A DNA stretch of 64,000 nt, taken from contig NZ_JAASQR010000003.1 in assembly GCF_011762025.1 (NCBI RefSeq), forward strand, positions 1 through 64,000, in the 5' to 3' direction. Position 1 is the stretch's first letter, and every line of letters begins with the position of its first letter. Made by a program: the position numbers and the translations under genes. This stretch comes from Sphingobium vermicomposti. Its GTDB lineage: Bacteria > Pseudomonadota > Alphaproteobacteria > Sphingomonadales > Sphingomonadaceae. Below the pieces are notes generated by a model. That model worked only from the letters and a program-made list of their open reading frames with translations, ran no database searches and was not told the DNA's origin. This document shows positions 35,687-44,714 of this stretch, piece by piece.

Positions 35687-36436
35687 TCAAACCACCATCG
35701 TCGAAACCCACCATCCCGGCAGCGCCGCCACCGCAAGGCATGTTCCCAACGGCACGCGGGTCTGTCTGTCCACGGCGCTTCCCCGCGCCAGGCTGGCCAG
35801 CACCGCCATCAATCCCAGACTGGACGCCGCCAGCAATATGAAGGGCAGCGCCTGCCAGCCAAACCATGCACCCAACGCTCCCAACAGCTTGGCATCGCCC
35901 AGGCCCAACCCCTCGCGCCCTCGCATCAGGCGATAGCCGGTCGCGACGGCCAACAAACTGAAATAGCCCGCCCCCGCCCCAATCAGCCGGTCGGTCAGCA
36001 ACGGATCGGTGATCCACAGGCCGACCGTCAGCCCCAGAAACGCCAGCGGCAGGGTCAGCGCGTCAGGCAGCCAGAAATGCCGCCAATCAAGCACCGCCAG
36101 CACCAGCAGAAGCCATCCGAACAATGCCCATCCCGCTCCGACCAGCCCCGGCGCAAAGCCAAGCGCCAGCGCACCGATGATCGCGCACCCCGCCTCCACG
36201 CGCCCATGCAACGGATCGATCGTCGCACCGCAAGTCCGGCAGCGGCCGCGCTGTGCCAGCGCGCTCAGCATCGGCACAAGGTCGATGGCGCTCAAGACCC
36301 GTCCGCATCCGTCACAAGCGGAACGGGCCCGCACCACGCTCCGGCCCTCCGGCCAGCGCAGGATCAGCGTCGCCAGGAAACTGCCCGCAATGGCCCCGGC
36401 GATCCCGCCCAGGCAGGCGGCAAGCGGATCGATCAC
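35687..36436 (-). CDS. gspO: Prepilin peptidase/N-methyltransferase GspO
   Basis: About 249 residues, an integral membrane aspartic protease that removes pseudopilin leaders and methylates the new N terminus. The N-terminal domain has the zinc-binding CDGCG and CRTCG pairs; the A24 peptidase part has the catalytic Asp residues in LDWRHFWLPD and GLGDAKLLGALGAWFG. I use GTG 36436, which overlaps the gspN stop by 4 bases; an upstream frame extension to 36565 lies inside gspN. It is the last gene of the gsp operon, so processing enzyme and substrates are co-expressed. Confidence 0.9.
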   Translation of the reverse strand: MIDPLAACLGGIAGAIAGSFLATLILRWPEGRSVVRARSACDGCGRVLSAIDLVPMLSALAQRGRCRTCGATIDPLHGRVEAGCAIIGALALGFAPGLVGAGWALFGWLLLVLAVLDWRHFWLPDALTLPLAFLGLTVGLWITDPLLTDRLIGAGAGYFSLLAVATGYRLMRGREGLGLGDAKLLGALGAWFGWQALPFILLAASSLGLMAVLASLARGSAVDRQTRVPLGTCLAVAALPGWWVSTMVV

Positions 36437-37155
36437 AGCGTCCCTTCGACCTTCAGCACGCGCGCTCCGCCCACGCCCGCAAATCCCGATTTGGCGAGCG
36501 CATCGGCCAGCGTCGCGTCCGCCGTTTCCACCCGCATCTCCGCCACATAACGGCCCGACCGCCATATCCGCAGGGTCAGCTTTTCCATCCCCGACTGGCT
36601 GGCCAGCGGCAGCAGCAGCGCGTCGCCATCACAGCTCGCCATCCCCGACAGCCCCTGACTGAGGTTCAGGCCGGGGAACTGCCCGGCCATCTGCGCCCTC
36701 ACCCGCCCTTCGGCATGGCCGCACCGATCGCCAGAGAAATAGGCGCTCACATCGTCCATCACCAGGCTACCGATCGGCAGCGGCGCGAATGTCCGCCCCA
36801 GCGGCACCGCGCCCGTCACATCGTCCACGCCCGACCGACCGAACCCGACCGTCAGCGCACCGCTCAGATCGTCCGCCGCGCCGCTGCGCCGCTCTATGTC
36901 AAACCGCGCCCGCGCCATCAGCAGCGACACCGGCGAAAGCGCCGCGCGCACCGACCCCAGCGGCATTGCCCCCAGCATCAGCTGGTCGATCCGCGCGTTC
37001 CAAATGGTGCCACGCACATCCCGCGCCGCGACACCGACCCGCTCCACCCCGGCAAGGCCCAGCGCGATCCGCATCGGCATGAACAGGATAAAGCCCACGG
37101 CGAACAGCAGGATCAACGTCAGCCGGGCGCGGCGGGACAGATGCAGGCCCATCAT
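36433..37155 (-). CDS. gspN: Type II secretion protein GspN
   Basis: A 240-residue protein with one N-terminal membrane helix (LTLILLFAVGFILFMPMRIAL) and a periplasmic beta-rich domain matching the GspN pattern (GVAARDVRGTIWNARIDQL). GspN is an accessory inner-membrane component; its exact role is uncertain and many systems lack it. It overlaps gspM and gspO by 4 bases each. Confidence 0.85.
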   Translation of the reverse strand: MMGLHLSRRARLTLILLFAVGFILFMPMRIALGLAGVERVGVAARDVRGTIWNARIDQLMLGAMPLGSVRAALSPVSLLMARARFDIERRSGAADDLSGALTVGFGRSGVDDVTGAVPLGRTFAPLPIGSLVMDDVSAYFSGDRCGHAEGRVRAQMAGQFPGLNLSQGLSGMASCDGDALLLPLASQSGMEKLTLRIWRSGRYVAEMRVETADATLADALAKSGFAGVGGARVLKVEGTL

Positions 37156-37640
37156 TGCCCCGTTCCCCGCACCAGCACGGCCTGAACCGAAAGGCTGCCC
37201 GCCGTCGCCGAAGGCCGCGCGCTGATCGTGTCCACCCGCACCCCCTGCGCCTCCAGCGCCGCCAGCCAGGAAAACAGCGCAACCGGCCGCACCGAAGCCA
37301 TGGCGATTTCCACCCTGTTCGTCCCTTGCGCCTGCGCCCGCTCCAGCGTCAGCCCCGCCTCGCCTGCCGCCTGACCGATCAACTGATCGACCGGAGCCGC
37401 CGCAGCGTCAGTCGCGGCATTACGGGGCAGCGACTTCAGCAGCTTCACCTTCATCCTGATATCGGCATTGCGGTCCGTCGCCTGCGCCAAGGTATCACGC
37501 GCCGACCGCTGCCCGGCCTGAAGCGGCCAAAGGACGCCCAGCCACAGGATTACCACGGCCAGCAAGGCGACCATGACGCCCAGCATCCACTGTTCGCGGG
37601 GCGACCGTTGGTCCCACAGGCTTTTCATCCGTTCCATCAT
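37152..37640 (-). CDS. gspM: Type II secretion protein GspM
   Basis: A 162-residue bitopic protein: a short cytoplasmic tail (SLWDQRSPREQWML), one helix (VMVALLAVVILWLGVLWPL) and a periplasmic ferredoxin-like domain. GspM binds GspL and stabilises the inner-membrane platform. It is coupled by ATGA overlaps to gspL and gspN. Confidence 0.88.
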   Translation of the reverse strand: MMERMKSLWDQRSPREQWMLGVMVALLAVVILWLGVLWPLQAGQRSARDTLAQATDRNADIRMKVKLLKSLPRNAATDAAAAPVDQLIGQAAGEAGLTLERAQAQGTNRVEIAMASVRPVALFSWLAALEAQGVRVDTISARPSATAGSLSVQAVLVRGTGQ

Positions 37641-38749
37641 GACCGCACCGTAATGTCCGCCAGCGTCCGCCCGCCTGGATCCTGGGAAGGCGTCGCCGTT
37701 ATGGTGAATCCCGCCGCCTGCAAAGCGATCAGCACGCGATTAATCTCATCCGCCTTCGCCGCCGCCAGCGTCGCGCGGATCATCCCGTCAGGATCGCGCG
37801 ACAGCACGGTCAACGACACACCCGGCTCAGCCTGGATCGCCGCCAGCAGCCCGGCGACCGGCGCGGTGAAGGCATAGGCCCCCGCGCCACGCTCGGCCAA
37901 CTGCCGGTCCATCTCCGCCTGCGCCGCGTCCAGATTATCCGCGCCCGGCACCACCTCCCGCGCCAGCGCCAGGCTTTCCGCGTCCAGTCGGCCCGCCGTC
38001 ATATGCTCGCGCGCCATGCCGATCAGCGCGATCATCAGGCTGGCGATCAGGATCAGACCGCTCCACAGCATGATCCGGCCCAGCGTCCGCTTGTCTACCG
38101 AACGGCGCACCCGCTTGGCAAAATCCCCTTGCCGCAGGTCCAGCGGCGGATCGGCCAGCGCGGCGATCGCCGTGGCGGCCACCTGTTCGGCAGTCACGTC
38201 TTGCACCGGCGCATCGCCGATCAGCTCAGCCAAGGCGATGTCGCCCGGCAACGCAAAATCCGCGCCCCGCAACACCAGGTCGCCGCCAACCATGCCCCGG
38301 CTGAACCCTTCATCAGGTTCGGGCAGCAGCAACGCGGCAGGCACAATGATATCCGGGTCCAGCCCATGATGCTGCGCCCACAGCAACCAGTGCTGCAAGT
38401 CGGCCCGCGCTGCCACCGCGACGATATGCGAGCGAGCGGGATCTTCATTGCGGTCCGCAACGGCGAACAACTGGTCGGCAGGCACGATCCCCGCCGCCAG
38501 CGCCGCGAGCCGCGCGGCGGCGCGTCCCTGACGCGGCGGCAGGTCGGGATGGCGGAACCAATGCAGCGTCACCAGAGCCGCCGGCGGGACCAGCATGACC
38601 ACCGCGCCGGGCGGCAAAGCGGTCAATCCGCACTCCGCCAGCCAGTTCGCCCCCGCCCCCTGCTGCACCACCGCGCTATCGGCCACGCGCATCCATAGCG
38701 GTTCACCCTGCTCGGCCAGAAAGACGATCAGTCCGTCGCGGACAATCAT
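37637..38749 (-). CDS. gspL: Type II secretion protein GspL
   Basis: About 370 residues: a cytoplasmic actin-like domain (1-220) that recruits the GspE ATPase, one membrane helix (IMLWSGLILIASLMIALIGMA, near 245-265) and a periplasmic ferredoxin-like domain that contacts GspM. ATG 38749 overlaps the gspK stop (ATGA); the frame extends further back but only inside gspK. Its cytoplasmic domain is diverged, as is usual in sphingomonads. Confidence 0.87.
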   Translation of the reverse strand: MIVRDGLIVFLAEQGEPLWMRVADSAVVQQGAGANWLAECGLTALPPGAVVMLVPPAALVTLHWFRHPDLPPRQGRAAARLAALAAGIVPADQLFAVADRNEDPARSHIVAVAARADLQHWLLWAQHHGLDPDIIVPAALLLPEPDEGFSRGMVGGDLVLRGADFALPGDIALAELIGDAPVQDVTAEQVAATAIAALADPPLDLRQGDFAKRVRRSVDKRTLGRIMLWSGLILIASLMIALIGMAREHMTAGRLDAESLALAREVVPGADNLDAAQAEMDRQLAERGAGAYAFTAPVAGLLAAIQAEPGVSLTVLSRDPDGMIRATLAAAKADEINRVLIALQAAGFTITATPSQDPGGRTLADITVRS

Positions 38750-39735
38750 GCGCCCGATCCCCAATTGCGGCGGATCAATCTGGCGGGGCTTTCCCGCGCA
38801 TCGACCAGCGCCTGCTCGACCACCTCTGTTCCCCCGACGTCCACCGACACTTCCACTCCGAAAAATCCTGTCGTCACTTTGACCTGCTGCCCGACTTCTT
38901 CCAACGGATTGATCCCCTGGCTCGCCAATGGCTGCCAGAATTGGAACGTGCTGCCGTAACCCTCCACAGGCCGCCGCGCCAGTAGCTCGCGCGCCTGCGC
39001 GACGCTGATCTGCCCCTGCAACAACATCGCGAACAAGGGTGCCTGCGACGGCAACAGTGTGTTGATGTTGATCGGCGACAACTCCGCCGTGGGCAACGCA
39101 CATATCCAGGGTCGCACCACATCATAGATGGCAGGCGTCACGCCCGCGACCGCCCGCAACTCGCTGGGATCGACCATGAAGCGATTGGCGGCGCGATAGG
39201 GCCGCGCCGCCTGCGCATAGCTTTCATCCTCCGCCCCGCCCGGCTGCGGAACGCTGTCCGTATCGATCCAGTCGCCCAGCGACGTCGCCGCCAGCTGCGC
39301 CTGCCGCGCGTCCACGCCCAGCGCCTGCAACAGCGCCTGAAATTGCGATATGCCGACAGGCCGAACCTTCAAATTCGCCTCATTCTCTCCCGCCACCACG
39401 CTGTTCAGGTTAAAACAGTTGCCGCCATCCGTGACCCGCGCGGTCGCCATGCCGCCGGGGACTGGGATGGGCTGCGCCGTGCCCATCCAGTTGCCCGCCA
39501 GCGTAGTCTTCCCCGGATTGGCCGCGACCAGATCGCCGATCCTGATCCGCGCAATCTCCACGCCTGCGTCGGCAAAGGCGCGCGCCTGATCGATCGACCC
39601 GCCATTGCCGGTCATGCGCGTCGCCAGCGCCAACCGCTCAAGCGCCGTCGAAGCAACCACCGCCATGACAGCGACCAGCAACAGGACCGTCAGCAACGCC
39701 GCGCCCCGCTCATTATGCCCGCCAGCATCAACCAA
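38746..39735 (-). CDS. gspK: Minor pseudopilin GspK
   Basis: About 329 residues, the large tip pseudopilin. The leader ends RG before AALLTVLLLVAVMAVVASTALE; position +5, normally Glu, is not acidic here, as is usual for GspK. The alpha domain includes NCFNLNSVV and the SAM-like helix region. I prefer TTG 39735, which has GGGGAGG 6 bases upstream and gives an 11-residue leader; the ATG at 39768 would add 11 residues and has a weaker site. It overlaps gspJ and gspL. It caps the pseudopilus with GspI and GspJ. Confidence 0.87.
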   Translation of the reverse strand: MVDAGGHNERGAALLTVLLLVAVMAVVASTALERLALATRMTGNGGSIDQARAFADAGVEIARIRIGDLVAANPGKTTLAGNWMGTAQPIPVPGGMATARVTDGGNCFNLNSVVAGENEANLKVRPVGISQFQALLQALGVDARQAQLAATSLGDWIDTDSVPQPGGAEDESYAQAARPYRAANRFMVDPSELRAVAGVTPAIYDVVRPWICALPTAELSPININTLLPSQAPLFAMLLQGQISVAQARELLARRPVEGYGSTFQFWQPLASQGINPLEEVGQQVKVTTGFFGVEVSVDVGGTEVVEQALVDARESPARLIRRNWGSGA

Positions 39736-40381
39736 TGGCCGCCTCCCCTTCCACCACCGGCTTTTCATCCGGGCCGGGTCCCACCAGGAACCGCAGGGTC
39801 ACAGGGGGTTCGCCCGTGCGCGTCACCGTCATTTCGACCGCGCGCGGCATCAGGTCGGGCTGGGTCGGCGTCCACTCCTCACGCCATTCCCCCTGCGCAT
39901 CACGAAAACGCAGCGCCACATCATCCACATGGTCCAGCAGGGCGGCAGGCTCATCGCCAGCAGCGCCATCGACCTGGGCATAGGTGCGCCGTTCCAGCCG
40001 CCCCTGGCGCACCCAATATTCAACCTTCTGCAACGAAGGCCGGGGCATGTCGCCCAGATTGTCCCAGCCGCCCCGCACAAACTGCATGACCGGCACGGCC
40101 TCATCCTCGCGATGGGACCAGAAAGCCGGGGCCAGCGTCCCTGCCTCCGTGCGGCTGATGCGCGGCACCGCCTGCCCCAGGTCGGCGGCCATCGCCCCAC
40201 CGGCCCGTTGCACCGCCGCCAGATCATCCAGTCTGGTCTTGATCTGCCCCTGCGCCGACACGCTATTTCCCAATAACAATACGCCCGCCGCCGCGAGCAG
40301 GGCGAAAATCATCAACGCCACCAGCAATTCGATCAGCGTAAAGCCGCCCTGCTCACCCCGGCCCTGACCCCCGCGCATCAC
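39728..40381 (-). CDS. gspJ: Minor pseudopilin GspJ
   Basis: A 217-residue pseudopilin. The leader MMRGGQGRGEQG is cut before FTLIELLVALMIFALLAAAG, with Glu at +5. The C-terminal body has the GspJ pattern VEYWVRQGRLERRTY. It forms the tip complex with GspI and GspK. Start and stop overlap gspI and gspK. Confidence 0.9.
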   Translation of the reverse strand: MMRGGQGRGEQGGFTLIELLVALMIFALLAAAGVLLLGNSVSAQGQIKTRLDDLAAVQRAGGAMAADLGQAVPRISRTEAGTLAPAFWSHREDEAVPVMQFVRGGWDNLGDMPRPSLQKVEYWVRQGRLERRTYAQVDGAAGDEPAALLDHVDDVALRFRDAQGEWREEWTPTQPDLMPRAVEMTVTRTGEPPVTLRFLVGPGPDEKPVVEGEAAIG

Positions 40382-40806
40382 GGCACCACCCGCACAAAGC
40401 TCAGCACGACCGGCGATGACCCAGCCTGCCCGTCCACCGTCAGGTCGACTTGCAACAGCCGCTTGTCGTCCATCGCCTTGACCTCCCGGTTCCAGCGCCA
40501 GCGGCGGCCACCATTATCCACCTCGCCCTCATCCGTGCCGACCGAAGGCGGCGCGGGGTCGGTCTGCATTTCCACCATCAGATTCCGCGCGACGATCTGC
40601 CCCATCGCCTTGCTGTCCAGGTCCGCCGCCGTCCGCAACGTCACCCCCTGCAACCGCACGAGCGCCAGCGCGGCAAGGCTGAACACAGCCAGCGCGACCA
40701 GCATCTCCAACAGCGTGAAGCCCCTTTCGCCCTTCCTCCGTGTTCCTGCGCAGGCAGGAACCCAGTCCAGACGGCGGGACTGCAGTCCTGCATCTTCCTC
40801 AACCAC
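40378..40806 (-). CDS. gspI: Minor pseudopilin GspI with REP-encoded leader extension
   Basis: About 142 residues with the prepilin site KGERG before FTLLEMLVALAVFSLAALAL and a GspI-like body (MQTDPAPPS, then WNREV). The apparent start is GTG 40806, which overlaps gspH by 8 bases. The first 29 residues include DWVPACAGT, encoded by the REP-like palindrome at 40742-40761; a normal leader is about 6-10 residues. No other in-frame start is evident closer to the pilin core, so the leader is unusually long. GspI nucleates the pseudopilus tip. Confidence 0.85.
   Translation of the reverse strand: MVEEDAGLQSRRLDWVPACAGTRRKGERGFTLLEMLVALAVFSLAALALVRLQGVTLRTAADLDSKAMGQIVARNLMVEMQTDPAPPSVGTDEGEVDNGGRRWRWNREVKAMDDKRLLQVDLTVDGQAGSSPVVLSFVRVVP
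40742..40788. repeat. REP-like palindromes inside the 5' end of gspI
   Basis: GTTCCTGC (40742-40749) pairs perfectly with GCAGGAAC (40754-40761), and the 12-base palindrome GGACTGCAGTCC follows at 40777-40788. GTTCC-x-GC palindromes of this sort, read in frame as VPACAGT, are common dispersed repeats in sphingomonad genomes. Confidence 0.7.
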
Positions 40807-41263
40807 CGACCATGACCTTCCCGGCCATATCCACCGTCACCGCCACCCGCTCCGCTTCACGCGTCAGCGTCACGGTCATGGGGTCGGTGGGCAAGCCCGT
40901 TCCGTCGAAGCCTATTTGCTGCCGCCCGTCCTTTCCCACCAACGCCCGCGTGCCGGTCTTCCAATTGGCGCTGACAAATGGCTTGTCCTCCACCGGCACC
41001 CATTGCTTCCCTTCGCGCCGCTGAAAGCCATAGCCCGATGCGGAAACCCACACGCCCATGGGACGGGACGTCACGACCGCTTCGTCGCGCGCGGCGGCAA
41101 CGCGCGCGGCAAAGCGGTCAGCATCATCAACCACCCGCCCGCGCGGGTCGGGTATGGCCATCACGACGGCAGCGGAAATGAAGCCGATGATCGTCAGCAC
41201 GACCATCAGCTCGATCAACGTGAAGCCGTGTTCGGCGGAGCGTCGCGAAGAAACGAAGCCCAT
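40799..41263 (-). CDS. gspH: Minor pseudopilin GspH
   Basis: A 154-residue pseudopilin. Leader MGFVSSRRSAEHG, cut before FTLIELMVVLTIIGFISAAV, Glu at +5. The body has the GspH pattern AARDEAVVTSRPMGVWVSASGYGF. ATG 41263 is preceded by GGAGGTCGGGAG; a longer frame back to 41470 lies in gspG. It links the tip complex with the GspG filament. The ribosome site abuts a REP-like element at 41277-41302. Confidence 0.9.
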   Translation of the reverse strand: MGFVSSRRSAEHGFTLIELMVVLTIIGFISAAVVMAIPDPRGRVVDDADRFAARVAAARDEAVVTSRPMGVWVSASGYGFQRREGKQWVPVEDKPFVSANWKTGTRALVGKDGRQQIGFDGTGLPTDPMTVTLTREAERVAVTVDMAGKVMVGG

Positions 41264-41276
41264 CTCCCGACCTCCG

Positions 41277-41302
41277 TTCGTTTCGAGCGAAGTCGAGAAA
41301 CG
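41277..41302. repeat. REP-like element between gspG and gspH
   Basis: CGTTTC and GAAACG flank an imperfect palindrome (inner TCGA and TCGA). It lies directly before the gspH ribosome site. A sequence of this type, read on the minus strand as CGTTTCTCGACTTCGCTCG, is a familiar intergenic repeat in sphingomonads. Confidence 0.6.
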
Positions 41303-41336
41303 CATCCCGACACGCTCAAACCGGACGGAACAACCA

Positions 41337-41861
41337 TCAAAGCGCGCTGGAAAAGATATCCGCATTTTCATTCTCGCCGCCCGGCTGGCCATCGGCGCCC
41401 AGCGAACTGATGTCGAACGCGCCCTTTCGTCCCGGCACCGCATAGCCATAGGCCCGCCCCCACGGATCATCGGGCAGCTTCTTGATATAGCCGCCCCTGC
41501 GATAACGCTGCGGCTGCGCCAGCGAAGCCGGCGGGCTTATCAGCGCCTGCAATCCATCGGTCTGCGAAGGGTAGCTCAGATTATCCAGCCTATACTGTTC
41601 CAGCGCCTGCTCAATCGTGGAAATATCCGCCTTCGCCTTTTCGACGCGGGCCGTGTCGGTGGCCGGAATGACGTTGATAGCGACAATGGTCGCCAGCAAG
41701 CCGATGATCACGATGACCACCATCAACTCCACCAGGGTGAAGCCGTTTTCCTCTACATTCTCACCTCCGTCCGCCCTGAGCCCATCGAAGGGCTTCTCTT
41801 CTTCCCGAAAGAAGTGGAAAGCTTCCAGAAGCTCGGCCCGAACGGTTTTCCAGCTAATCAT
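41337..41861 (-). CDS. gspG: Major pseudopilin GspG with long leader
   Basis: A 174-residue precursor of the main pseudopilus subunit. The pilin core begins GFTLVELMVVIVIIGLLATIVAINVIP with Glu at +5 and ends with the family calcium-site region (DPWGRAYGYAVPG, ISSLGADGQPGGENENADI). ATG 41861 has GGAG 5 bases upstream. The leader is about 40 residues, against 6-12 normally, and contains KPFDGLRADGGE encoded by the REP-like element at 41773-41793. Either the long leader is tolerated by GspO, or a non-ATG start nearer the core is used. Confidence 0.88.
   Translation of the reverse strand: MISWKTVRAELLEAFHFFREEEKPFDGLRADGGENVEENGFTLVELMVVIVIIGLLATIVAINVIPATDTARVEKAKADISTIEQALEQYRLDNLSYPSQTDGLQALISPPASLAQPQRYRRGGYIKKLPDDPWGRAYGYAVPGRKGAFDISSLGADGQPGGENENADIFSSAL
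41773..41793. repeat. REP-like element inside the gspG leader
   Basis: GCCCT (41773-41777) and AGGGC (41789-41793) flank GAGCCCATCGA, the core of the CCTGAGC-x-TCGAAGG dispersed repeat. It is read in frame in the GspG leader. Confidence 0.65.
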
Positions 41862-41871
41862 AAATACTCCT

Positions 41872-43089
41872 TCAGCCGCCCGTAAGGCTCTGCAATTGCA
41901 GGATGGGCAGCAGGATAGACAGGATGATGACGGCGACAATGCCGCCCATCAATATGATGATGACCGGCTCCAGCATGGCGAGCGCGGCGGACGTGAAGCT
42001 GTCAAACTCCCGCTCCAGATAATCAGCCGCGCGTTCCAGCATGGTGTCGAGCCGCCCCGCGCTCTCACCGCTCGCCGCGAGATAGACCAGCAACGGCGGA
42101 AAGACGCCCGCCCGCCGCAGCGCCGCCGACAGGCTCCCGCCGCCGCGAATGGCCTCGACAATGTCTTCCGACGCCTGCCGCAGTACCCGGTTGTGCACCG
42201 TCTGGGTGGTCAGCACCAACCCCTCCATCAGGGGAAGGCGGCTCGCCACCATCGTCGACAATGTCCGCGCCATCCGGGCGGCATGCAGGTCGCGGATCAG
42301 GCGGCCCAGCAAAGGCAGCCGCAGCATCATGCCGTCGAACCGATGACGAAACCCCTCCACCTTCAACGCCCGCCAGAAACCAATCGCGGAAGAGACCATC
42401 AATATCGCAAGCAGCCACCAATAATTGGCAAGAAAGGCTGAAAGCCCCATCACCATCCGCGTCAGCAACGGCAAGTCCTGCCCGACCGTATCGAACTGTT
42501 CCACGACCTTGGGAACGACAAAGATCATCAGCGCCGCGACGACGGCGACGGCAAAAACCGCCAGCACACTCGGATAGGCGATGGCCGTCAGCACCTTGGA
42601 CCGGATGACCGCCTGCCGTTCCATCAGGTCGGACAGCCGGTCCATGATCGTGGGCAGGCTGCCCGAACTTTCGCCCGCCGAAACCATTGCACGGTATAGC
42701 GGCGGAAAGCTTTTCGGCTCCGCACCCAGCGCGTCGGCCAGCCTGCGGCCTTCCATCACGCCCGAATGCACCTTGCCCACAATCGCCTGCACATGCACCT
42801 GCTCGCTCTGCCGCCCGATGGTGCGCAACGCCTCCTCCAGCGGGCTGACCTCGATCAGCGTCGCCAGCTGGCGGGTGAACAGCGTCAATTCCTTCGCCGA
42901 CAGCCGGGGCGCCCGCAACGACAGCCCAGCCCGCTTGCGCGCGACCTCCGCCGCGCCCGCTTCCAGCCGCACGACAAACAGCTTGCGCGCATCCAGCCGG
43001 GCGCGGGCGTCATCGATCGTCCCGGCCTTGACCGATCCCTTGCGCTCCTTACCTGCGGGGTCGATTGCGATATAATCGAACTCAGCCAT
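41872..43089 (-). CDS. gspF: Type II secretion inner-membrane platform protein GspF
   Basis: A 405-residue polytopic protein with two T2SSF domains (about 70-195 and 270-395), each with the PLYRAMVSAGESSG / LLVYLAASGESAG type loop, and three membrane helices. It forms the core of the assembly platform. ATG 43089 overlaps the gspE stop by 8 bases; a longer frame to 43164 lies in gspE. Intact. Confidence 0.93.
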   Translation of the reverse strand: MAEFDYIAIDPAGKERKGSVKAGTIDDARARLDARKLFVVRLEAGAAEVARKRAGLSLRAPRLSAKELTLFTRQLATLIEVSPLEEALRTIGRQSEQVHVQAIVGKVHSGVMEGRRLADALGAEPKSFPPLYRAMVSAGESSGSLPTIMDRLSDLMERQAVIRSKVLTAIAYPSVLAVFAVAVVAALMIFVVPKVVEQFDTVGQDLPLLTRMVMGLSAFLANYWWLLAILMVSSAIGFWRALKVEGFRHRFDGMMLRLPLLGRLIRDLHAARMARTLSTMVASRLPLMEGLVLTTQTVHNRVLRQASEDIVEAIRGGGSLSAALRRAGVFPPLLVYLAASGESAGRLDTMLERAADYLEREFDSFTSAALAMLEPVIIILMGGIVAVIILSILLPILQLQSLTGG

Positions 43090-44611
43090 CGCCGATGGTT
43101 TCCGCCTCGGCCGCGTCGCTCCGCGACACGCGGATGGCTTCTTCCGCCGTCGTCTGCCCATCACGCACCAGCGCGCGAGCCGCCGATCCCAGATTGGGCG
43201 CGTTCAGGAAAGCATGGCGCGCGATCAGCGATTCATCGCCGCCATCGTTGATCAGGCGGCGGATGGTGTCGTCCACCCGGATCGCCTCGAACACGCCGAT
43301 CCGTCCCTTGTAGCCCGTGCCATTGCACTCGTCGCATCCGCGCGCGCGGTAGATGATCGTTCCGGGATCGAAACCAAGCAGCGCGCTCGCCGACTTGTCC
43401 GCCTGCACCGGCTCGCGGCAATGCTGGCACAGCCGCCGCACCAGCCGCTGCGCGACCACCGCGCGCAGGGTCGACGCGAGCAGGAACGGCTCGACCCGCA
43501 TGTCCCGCATCCGCGTAATCGCGCCCACCGCGTCATTGGTATGGACCGTAGACAGCACCAGATGGCCCGTCAGCGACGCCTGCACAGCGATTTCCGCCGT
43601 CTCACGGTCGCGGATTTCGCCCACCATCACCACGTCCGGGTCCTGCCGCAGGATCGCGCGCAGCCCCGCAGCGAACGTCAGGCCGACCTTCGCATTCACC
43701 TGCGTTTGGCCGACCCCTTCCATCGCATATTCAACCGGGTCCTCGACCGTCAATATATTGCGCGACCCATCGTTCAGAGTCCGCAGGCCGGCATAAAGCG
43801 TCGTCGTCTTGCCCGACCCCGTCGGCCCGGTGACCAGAATAATCCCGTTCGGCTCCTGCAATCCCTCCCGGAATATACGGTCCGCCGCCCCCGCCATGCC
43901 CAGCAGGTCCAGGTTCATGCCCGCATTTTCCTTGTCCAATATGCGCAGTACCACCCGCTCGCCCGCCCGGCTGGGCAGCGTCGACACGCGCACGTCCAAC
44001 AGCTTGCCACCCAGCGTCAGCCCGATTCGGCCATCCTGCGGCACCCGCCGCTCGGCAATGTCCAACCGGGCCATCACCTTGATGCGGCTGACCACCACCG
44101 GCGCGACATGTGGCGGCATGCGCAAAGTCTCGCGCAGCAGGCCATCCACGCGCATCCGCACGATCAGGCCCGTCTCATAGGGTTCGATATGAATGTCCGA
44201 AACACCCTGCCGCGCCGCCTCGGCGATGATGCCGTTGATCAGCCGGATCGCAGGCGCATCGTCGGCGCTGTCGAGCAGATCGTCGGCGGTTGGAATGTCG
44301 GCAGCCAATATGTCCAGCTCGTCCGCGCCCACGTCCAGCGACCCGACCATGGCGGCGGCGCTGCCCTCCATCGCATAATGGTCGGACAGGTGCCGGTCGA
44401 ATTGCGCTCCATCGACAAAGCACACGTCGAAACTGCGCGCCAGATGCCGCCGCACTTCCAGCAGCACGCGCGGATCGCTCCCTTCGCGCACCGCTATGGT
44501 CAACCGATCGCCGTCGGGCGGCAGCATGACCACGCCATGTTTGCGCGCAAAGACATAGGGGATATCAACAGCGCGCGGGACGGCGTTGATGGCGGGTTCG
44601 GTCCCGTTCAC
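43082..44611 (-). CDS. gspE: Type II secretion ATPase GspE
   Basis: About 509 residues, the hexameric traffic ATPase. Walker A GPTGSGKTTT, Asp box, Walker B VGEIRDRETAEIA, His box LSTVHTNDA and the tetracysteine zinc site CQHC...CDEC are all present. I place the start at GTG 44611, with GGAGG 5 bases upstream. A longer frame to ATG 44743 would add 44 residues (motifs such as RPEAVEGH and STGSARTE) that are simply translated REP-like elements, so the short form is more likely. Confidence 0.92.
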   Translation of the reverse strand: MNGTEPAINAVPRAVDIPYVFARKHGVVMLPPDGDRLTIAVREGSDPRVLLEVRRHLARSFDVCFVDGAQFDRHLSDHYAMEGSAAAMVGSLDVGADELDILAADIPTADDLLDSADDAPAIRLINGIIAEAARQGVSDIHIEPYETGLIVRMRVDGLLRETLRMPPHVAPVVVSRIKVMARLDIAERRVPQDGRIGLTLGGKLLDVRVSTLPSRAGERVVLRILDKENAGMNLDLLGMAGAADRIFREGLQEPNGIILVTGPTGSGKTTTLYAGLRTLNDGSRNILTVEDPVEYAMEGVGQTQVNAKVGLTFAAGLRAILRQDPDVVMVGEIRDRETAEIAVQASLTGHLVLSTVHTNDAVGAITRMRDMRVEPFLLASTLRAVVAQRLVRRLCQHCREPVQADKSASALLGFDPGTIIYRARGCDECNGTGYKGRIGVFEAIRVDDTIRRLINDGGDESLIARHAFLNAPNLGSAARALVRDGQTTAEEAIRVSRSDAAEAETIGDG

Positions 44612-44621
44612 CCCAACCTCC

Positions 44622-44697
44622 GTTCGGGCTGAGCCTGTGGAAGCCCTGCTCCTTTCTTTAGCGATATAATGTCCTTCGACAGCCTCAGGGCGAACGG
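44622..44697. repeat. Pair of REP-like elements between gspD and gspE
   Basis: Two inverted copies: GTTCGGGCTGAGCCTGTGGA near 44622-44646 and, on the other side, GTCCTTCGACAGCCTCAGGG near 44670-44696. These match the CCTGAGC-x-TCGAAGG repeat class. The repeat ends directly before the gspE ribosome site (CGGAGG). Confidence 0.7.
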
Positions 44698-44714
44698 GAA
44701 GAGGTAGCGAAGCA

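Noticed and set aside
43214..44632. 472-codon forward frame
   Set aside because: Antisense to gspE, whose motifs are all intact on the minus strand.
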